From: Polyangium sp. 15x6
GTDB lineage: Bacteria; Myxococcota_A; Polyangia; Polyangiales; Polyangiaceae
DNA: 64,000 nucleotides
NCBI RefSeq assembly: GCF_029960785.1
Contig: NZ_JASBQE010000045.1
Span: forward strand, 32,037-96,036
Direction of reading: 5' to 3'
The position numbers and the translations under genes were made by a program. Positions 59,629 to 64,000 of the stretch are shown here, one piece after another (positions within the stretch are counted from its first letter, which is position 1; each line of letters starts with the position of its first letter). The notes under the pieces are model-generated. The model saw nothing but the letters and a program-made list of their open reading frames with translations. It was not told the origin of the DNA and did not search any database.

Positions 59629-60000
59629 GTGGTAGGCATTCGCCCGACCCCGATCAGGGACGTCGCGCCCTCTGCCCCCGCGGCGAGGGGGAGCAAGCTC
59701 CTCTGGTTCGCTTTTGTCGTCCTCGGCCTTCCGGCATGCGCGGATGCCTCGTCCGCGCCGGTGCCGGCGACGTTCCAGGAAGGTATTGGTCCCCTCGCCA
59801 AGGAGCGCTGCGACGGGTGCCACGAGCGAATGCCGGGCGGAGCGATGAGCGTCTATCGCAACGCAAGAGCCCACGTCACGCCCGGCGATCCCGACGCCAG
59901 CCCCTATTACACCGTCCCGATGGGCCGGGGCCACCCGGTCTCGTGGGGCGACTCCGCGTCGGTGGTGCGTGCGTGGATCGAAGCGGGAGCGCCCGAATGA
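59629..60000 (+). CDS. Small exported cytochrome c lipoprotein
   Basis: A 123-residue protein. The GTG start at 59629 has AGGAGGT four bases upstream. A signal peptide with lipobox LGLPAC lies near residue 40, preceded by a long basic N-region. The mature part holds one haem motif, CDGCH, near residue 65, and PMGRGHPVSWGD, which may supply the Met or His ligand, then an amphipathic helix. It should be an electron carrier anchored outside the inner membrane. Divergent to the flavocytochrome gene with 65 bp between starts, it may be its electron acceptor. Confidence 0.82.
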   Translation: MVGIRPTPIRDVAPSAPAARGSKLLWFAFVVLGLPACADASSAPVPATFQEGIGPLAKERCDGCHERMPGGAMSVYRNARAHVTPGDPDASPYYTVPMGRGHPVSWGDSASVVRAWIEAGAPE

Positions 60001-60189
60001 TCGAGCGGTACCGCCACCACCGCTGCTACCGCCGCCTTTGTTCCCGACATCCACGATGAGCGTGACGGGCTCGAAATCCCGAGCAGTCTGGTCCGGCGCG
60101 GCTGCGTCATCCGAACGGCACACGCGCCTCGGCTCGGCAGTGACGAGGAACCAGGGGTGGGGAAACGGGGCGCTGCCGGCACTTTCGTC

Positions 60190-60509
60190 AGATAAATGCC
60201 AGCAAACCCCTCGTCCTCGGCCCTGTCGACGACCGCGGGGATGTGGAGTTCGTAGATCCCGCCGCCAAGGAAGCTCAGGTGGCTCCGGGTCGATGCGTTC
60301 CTTCCCGCGAGCTCCCGGAGGTCCTTGCCGAGCGCCCATTCGTTGTGGGGAGCAGGCAGGCGAAGCTCCCTGTCGAGGCGCACTTCCTGGGGAATGGAGG
60401 AGAAGAGGTCCGCGATGCTCGTGAGCCCGAGGGCCTCCAGCATGGCCTTCCGGTCGGCCTCCCGGTGGACGTTGTAGCCACAGACGAGCGGCTCGGGATG
60501 TCTCTCCAT
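60190..60509 (-). pseudogene. Fragment of a glycine dehydrogenase subunit 1 (gcvPA) gene
   Basis: The minus-strand frame from about ATG 60509 matches the start of GcvPA: DRKAMLEALGLTSIADLFSS, then IPQEVRLDRELRLPAP, ELAGRN, and SFLGGGIYELHIPAVVD. After about 105 residues it stops matching, and the catalytic parts are missing. Further scraps in other frames (FEPVTLIVDVGNKGG) fill 60001-60190. No intact gene was supported in 60001-60734. Confidence 0.7.
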
Positions 60510-60734
60510 CGTGACGAGCTCCAGAGGGTGACGCGCCCCCGCGCGAAGCTTGGGTGGGCCTTCCGTGAACCGCAAGATCGGCAGCGGGGGGCCCTTGCCG
60601 GGCTCGCTTTTCACGGCGGGAGCGAACGTTCGACGGCGACGGTGACGAGGCGAGCGCGCCGCGCAGGCCATGGGCGGGGTGCCGTTCGCCGGCGCGGCGA
60701 TTATGAGAATGGCATCGATGAGGAGGTGGCATCG

Positions 60735-62021
60735 ATGCCATCGCAACCGTCCCTCCGCAGGGCCCTCGGCCTCGCCGAAGTCACGTTCGCCGGCGTGGGC
60801 ATCATCCTGGGAGCAGGCATTTATGCGCTGCTCGGGGACGCCGCGGGCCTCGCCGGCAACGCGGTCTGGATGGCCTTCGTGATCTCCGCGCTCATGGCGG
60901 CCTTCACGGGCTTTTCCTATGCGGAGCTCTCATCCATGTTCCCCTCCGCGGGCGCCGAGCATGAATACGTCTCCCACGCCATGGGCAGGCGGATCGCGTT
61001 CGTGATCGGCTGGCTGAGCATCATCTCGGCGATCCTCGCGGCGACCACCGTGTCGCTCGGCTTCGCTGGTTACTTGTCGGTGCTCACCGGCGTCGCCGTC
61101 ACTCCAGCCGCGCTCGGCCTCCTCGTGCTCCTCGGTCTCCTGCTCTTTTGCGGGATCAAAGAGACGTCGTGGTTCAACATCGTGGCCACCTTCATCGAGA
61201 CCGGGGGCGTCGTTCTTCTCCTCGCCCTCGGCCTGCCCCACCTCGGGGAGGTGGACTACCTCGAGGCGCCGAAAGGCCTGGCGGGCGTCTTCCAGGCATC
61301 TTCCCTCGTCTTCTTCGCGTACGTCGGCTTCGAAGGGCTGGTGAAGCTCGCCGAGGAGACCAGGAGGCCGGAGAAGACGATACCGAGGGGGCTCATGCTC
61401 TCTCTCGGGATCACCATCGTCCTTTACGTGCTCGTCTCCATCAGCGCGGTGTCCGTGGTGGGATGGCGAGCGCTCTCCGCATCGCAGGCGCCCTTCGCGG
61501 ACGTCGCCCGCCACGCGCTCGGGCGCGACGTGTTCATCGTGGTCTCGGTGATTGCCCTCTTCGCGACCACGAATACCGCGCTGATGTTCCTGCTCGCCGC
61601 CTCGCGGATCATCTATGGAATGGCGGCCGCGGGGGCCCTCCCTGCCGTCCTCTCGGGCGTTCACCGCCGGAAGCAGACCCCCTGGGCCGCCATCGCCCTG
61701 GTGACGGCGGCGTCCGCTCTGTTCCTCTCGGTCGGGGATATCGCCTTCATAGCCAATGCCACCAATTTCACCGTTTTTCTGATCTTCATCGCCGTCAACG
61801 CCACCGTCATCATCCTGAGATTCAAGGACCCTGCCAGGAGGAGGCCTTTCCGCATCCGGCTCTCGGTCGGGCGGATACCGCTCCTGCCCATCGCGGGGAT
61901 CCTCTTCTGCGTGTTCTTGAGCGCTCAGATCCCGCCGGGCGTCCTGCTGCTCGGACTCGTGCTCACCGCGATCGGAGCGCTCTCGAGCCTGGGGATGAAT
62001 GTCCGAAGGGCGGGGACATGA
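60735..62021 (+). CDS. APC-family amino acid permease
   Basis: A 428-residue integral membrane protein with about 12 helices. The first helix has VGIILGAGIYALLGDAAG, the unwound substrate-binding segment of the APC superfamily (GxGIY). FAYVGFEGLVKLAEETRRPE is the helix 6 motif with the conserved glycine pair. It should take up amino acids or a related cation with protons. ATG 60735 has GAGGAGG seven bases upstream. The C-terminus is short and cytosolic. No amino acid metabolic genes adjoin, apart from the gcvPA scrap, so the substrate is open. Confidence 0.93.
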   Translation: MPSQPSLRRALGLAEVTFAGVGIILGAGIYALLGDAAGLAGNAVWMAFVISALMAAFTGFSYAELSSMFPSAGAEHEYVSHAMGRRIAFVIGWLSIISAILAATTVSLGFAGYLSVLTGVAVTPAALGLLVLLGLLLFCGIKETSWFNIVATFIETGGVVLLLALGLPHLGEVDYLEAPKGLAGVFQASSLVFFAYVGFEGLVKLAEETRRPEKTIPRGLMLSLGITIVLYVLVSISAVSVVGWRALSASQAPFADVARHALGRDVFIVVSVIALFATTNTALMFLLAASRIIYGMAAAGALPAVLSGVHRRKQTPWAAIALVTAASALFLSVGDIAFIANATNFTVFLIFIAVNATVIILRFKDPARRRPFRIRLSVGRIPLLPIAGILFCVFLSAQIPPGVLLLGLVLTAIGALSSLGMNVRRAGT

Positions 62022-62199
62022 CGCGCAACGGGACACGCATGCGTTCGATTTCGCTCGTCCTTACCGGCCGCTGATGCCGTCGCTCGGGCCACCCGACAAC
62101 GCCTGCGGAGTAGGTCGTCGATGAAGCCAGTCTGCCGGCTCGATGCATCAGGCGCATGACGCAGCAATGTGTCGTGCAGGGTCGCAGACAAGGGAAGCC

Positions 62200-62568
62200 C
62201 TAACGGCGACGCCGGTCATAGTGCCCTCGCAGATACCGCGGGATCCCGGTGGTGTGGTGCCGCGGCAGAATCCGGAGCCGCTTCCCGCATCCGCAAGCGC
62301 ACACGTGCCGCCCCATCGCGTTCTCCGCTTCCGCCCACGCTGAACACACGTCCGGCTGATGCCACCGGATGAACCGCGGGATCCCGACACAGTGATGCCA
62401 CGGCTTGACCTTGATTCGGCCGCCGCACCCGCAAGCACACACGTGCACCTTCGCGTTCTCGGCCTTCGCCCACGCCTTCGCCGCCCCGGCCGGCGTCGGT
62501 CGCGTAGGCAGCCGCACGGTTCTTTCCAACACGAGGGGCGGTGTCGCCGTTTGGTGAAAGGTTAACAT
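62200..62568 (-). CDS. Small protein with two CxCxC-His repeats, unknown
   Basis: A 122-residue protein made of two similar units of about 45 residues. Each has AWA[KE]AENA, then CACGCG-x2-[IL], then HH-x2-GIPR[FY][IL]R-x-H. Three Cys and two to three His per unit suggest two zinc (or other metal) sites. The style resembles small metal-binding domains next to HNH nucleases, but no catalytic motif is present. ATG 62568 is preferred; its first 25 codons and 18 bp of leader recur in broken form at 28884-28980. The next gene upstream is the histidine kinase ending at 62736. Confidence 0.7.
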   Translation of the reverse strand: MLTFHQTATPPLVLERTVRLPTRPTPAGAAKAWAKAENAKVHVCACGCGGRIKVKPWHHCVGIPRFIRWHQPDVCSAWAEAENAMGRHVCACGCGKRLRILPRHHTTGIPRYLRGHYDRRRR

Positions 62569-62735
62569 TGCCGAAGCGATGGGAAGCTTTCGCCTGAAGA
62601 ACAATGCGTAGGCATGAATGAGGTGGCCGACATCGGCGGCGGCCAGACCGTGACGGTGTGCGGGGATCAGACGCTCGCTGTCGGCGGCCATCGATATCGC
62701 GGTCCATCACCCACGAAGCCGCTCGAGGCAAAGCG

Positions 62736-64000
62736 CTACGACGACAAATCCCCCGCGTGCTCGGTCGAGAGCGGCAGCTCGACGCAGAAGGTCGAGCCCC
62801 GGCCGACCTCGCTCGACAAGCGAATTCGGCCGCCGTGCGCCTCGACGATGGTGCGGGTGATGTAGAGACCGAGCCCGAGCCCCCCGTAATGCTTCGACGA
62901 AACGCCGCGGCGAAATCGTTCGAAGAGCTGCGCCTGCACTTCGGCCGGGATCCCGATCCCGCGGTCCGTCACCGCGAGCCGCGCGATCCGATCTTCCCGG
63001 GTGATGGCGATATCGATCGGCTGGCGCTCCCCGAACTTGATCGCATTGGTGAGGAGGTTGGTCACGACCTGCTCCAGGCGGTGCGGGTCCCACTGGCCGA
63101 TGACCGGCTGCTCCGCGCGCACGGCGAGCGCGCTGCCTGATTGCGCGATCTGATCGCCGAGATGGGCGACGACCTCGTCGACGAGCGCGCGCAGCTCGAC
63201 GGGCGCAGTGTGCAGCTCGAGCCTCCCCGCCTGGATCCGGGAGACGTCGAGGAGCATATCGACGAGGTCGCCGAGGCGCTTGACCTGGCGGCCAGAAAGG
63301 GCGACCGCGGATCGCACGCGCTCGACATCCATGCCCCGCGCGAGCCTTTGCCCCAGCGATTGAATGGCGAGCTGCAGGCTGGTGAGCGGGGTGCGGAGCT
63401 CGTGCGAGGCGATGGAAAGGAAATCGTCCCGCAGGTGCACGGCCTCCTCCGCTGCCGTGCGCGCGCGCCGCTCGTCCAGGAGCAGCTGATCGCGCTGCTG
63501 CTCGGCGCGCACGCGCGCGGTGATGTCCCGGAAGCTCCAGACCCGCCCGACCACGCGCCCGCCGAGCCGCTGGGGCTGCGAATAACGCTCGAAGATGCGC
63601 CCATCCGCGAACGGGATGACATCGAAGCTCGACTGCTCGGGCGAGGCATAGAGAGCGCGGATCCTTTGCAGGAACGCCTCGGGATCGAGGAGCTGGTCGC
63701 AGACGAACCTACGGAACGTGTCGTCCGACCCGGTGGAGAGGATCTCGTCCGGGATGCGCCACATCGCCGCGAACCTGTGATTCTGACGCAGGACGCGCTG
63801 CTCGGCGTCGACGACGAGGATGCCGTCCGTCGTCGATTCGAGCGTGGCCTCGAGGAGCGAGTAGGAATGGCGCAGCACCTCCTCGGCGCGCCGTCGCTCC
63901 GCGTTCTCCTGCTGCAGATCCGCATAGAGGCGCGCATTCTCGATGGAGTTGGCCGCCTGGGCCGAAAGGAGCCGGATCACCTCGACGCGATCGGGGGTGA
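62736..64000 (-). CDS. Histidine kinase, C-terminal part (runs off the window)
   Basis: At least 421 residues, open to the window edge. The first residues (TPDRVEVIRLLSAQAANSIE) are the end of a GAF domain, so the true N-terminus lies beyond 64000. Then come a coil, a PAS domain (about 40-160), HisKA with SHELRTPLTS, and an ATPase with TNLLTNAIKFG, DRGIGIPAE and GLGLGLYI. The GAF end resembles that of the protein at 29651, so this may be the same multi-sensor family (kinase-AAA-GAF) but ending in a histidine kinase. No receiver is attached. Confidence 0.93.
   Translation of the reverse strand, partial: TPDRVEVIRLLSAQAANSIENARLYADLQQENAERRRAEEVLRHSYSLLEATLESTTDGILVVDAEQRVLRQNHRFAAMWRIPDEILSTGSDDTFRRFVCDQLLDPEAFLQRIRALYASPEQSSFDVIPFADGRIFERYSQPQRLGGRVVGRVWSFRDITARVRAEQQRDQLLLDERRARTAAEEAVHLRDDFLSIASHELRTPLTSLQLAIQSLGQRLARGMDVERVRSAVALSGRQVKRLGDLVDMLLDVSRIQAGRLELHTAPVELRALVDEVVAHLGDQIAQSGSALAVRAEQPVIGQWDPHRLEQVVTNLLTNAIKFGERQPIDIAITREDRIARLAVTDRGIGIPAEVQAQLFERFRRGVSSKHYGGLGLGLYITRTIVEAHGGRIRLSSEVGRGSTFCVELPLSTEHAGDLSS

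Noticed and set aside
1..64000. tRNA or rRNA genes
   Set aside because: No T-loop/anticodon pattern or rRNA-like conserved block was found by eye; a covariance-model search was not possible.

Overview
The window is high-GC DNA with the gene content of a large-genome myxobacterium, probably of the Polyangiales/Sorangiineae type. This is an inference from the number of Hanks-type Ser/Thr kinases, hybrid histidine kinases, exported lipoproteins and long intergenic repeats; no rRNA or other marker gene is present. No tRNA, rRNA, CRISPR array or intact insertion sequence was recognised. The window holds about 45 convincing genes, about ten broken genes and several unusual repeat arrays.

Layout. 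0-7 kb: a FIST-domain protein, a HAD phosphatase, a Ser/Thr kinase with a zinc-ribbon start and coiled-coil tail, and an aldehyde dehydrogenase, separated by three copies of a modular inverted repeat. 7-13.3 kb: small exported or unknown proteins, a frameshifted Cys-rich lipoprotein, a GH18-like exported protein, then 1.2 kb of debris with a 42-bp-period array, and a small XRE regulator. 13.5-22.1 kb: two divergent hybrid histidine kinases, one a CheB-CheR-PAS-kinase-receiver fusion, followed after 11 bp by the glycogen branching enzyme. 22.2-27 kb: an EGF/FG-GAP lipoprotein and a TetR-carotenoid oxygenase operon with a clear palindromic operator. 27-29.6 kb: broken aldo/keto reductase, SDR, AraC and UspA genes. 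29.6-34.5 kb: a 1625-residue pseudokinase-AAA-GAF-STAS protein.

34.8-43 kb: unknown proteins, a CocE-type hydrolase lipoprotein, a cytochrome P450, an IS91 scrap and an RCC1-like lipoprotein. 43-48.4 kb: an exported trypsin-like protease, a 14-unit minisatellite of 21-22 bp, and a translationally coupled pair of G8/beta-helix and cytochrome c lipoproteins. 49-57.4 kb: a second XRE copy, then a class A penicillin-binding protein among three membrane Ser/Thr kinases. 57.8-60 kb: a cytochrome b5/ferric-reductase-like pair divergent from a small cytochrome c. 60-64 kb: a gcvPA scrap, an APC permease, a small protein with two CxCxC motifs, and the C-terminal part of a histidine kinase that runs off the window.

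The dominant themes are signal transduction (six Ser/Thr kinases or kinase-like proteins and three histidine kinases) and the cell envelope (at least seven predicted lipoproteins and one PBP). The strongest candidates for undescribed biology are the 21-22 bp dyad array, the modular inverted repeats, the kinase/PBP island with its 18-Cys sensor, and the pseudokinase-STAS protein. No complete, clearly novel defence or mobile system was found.
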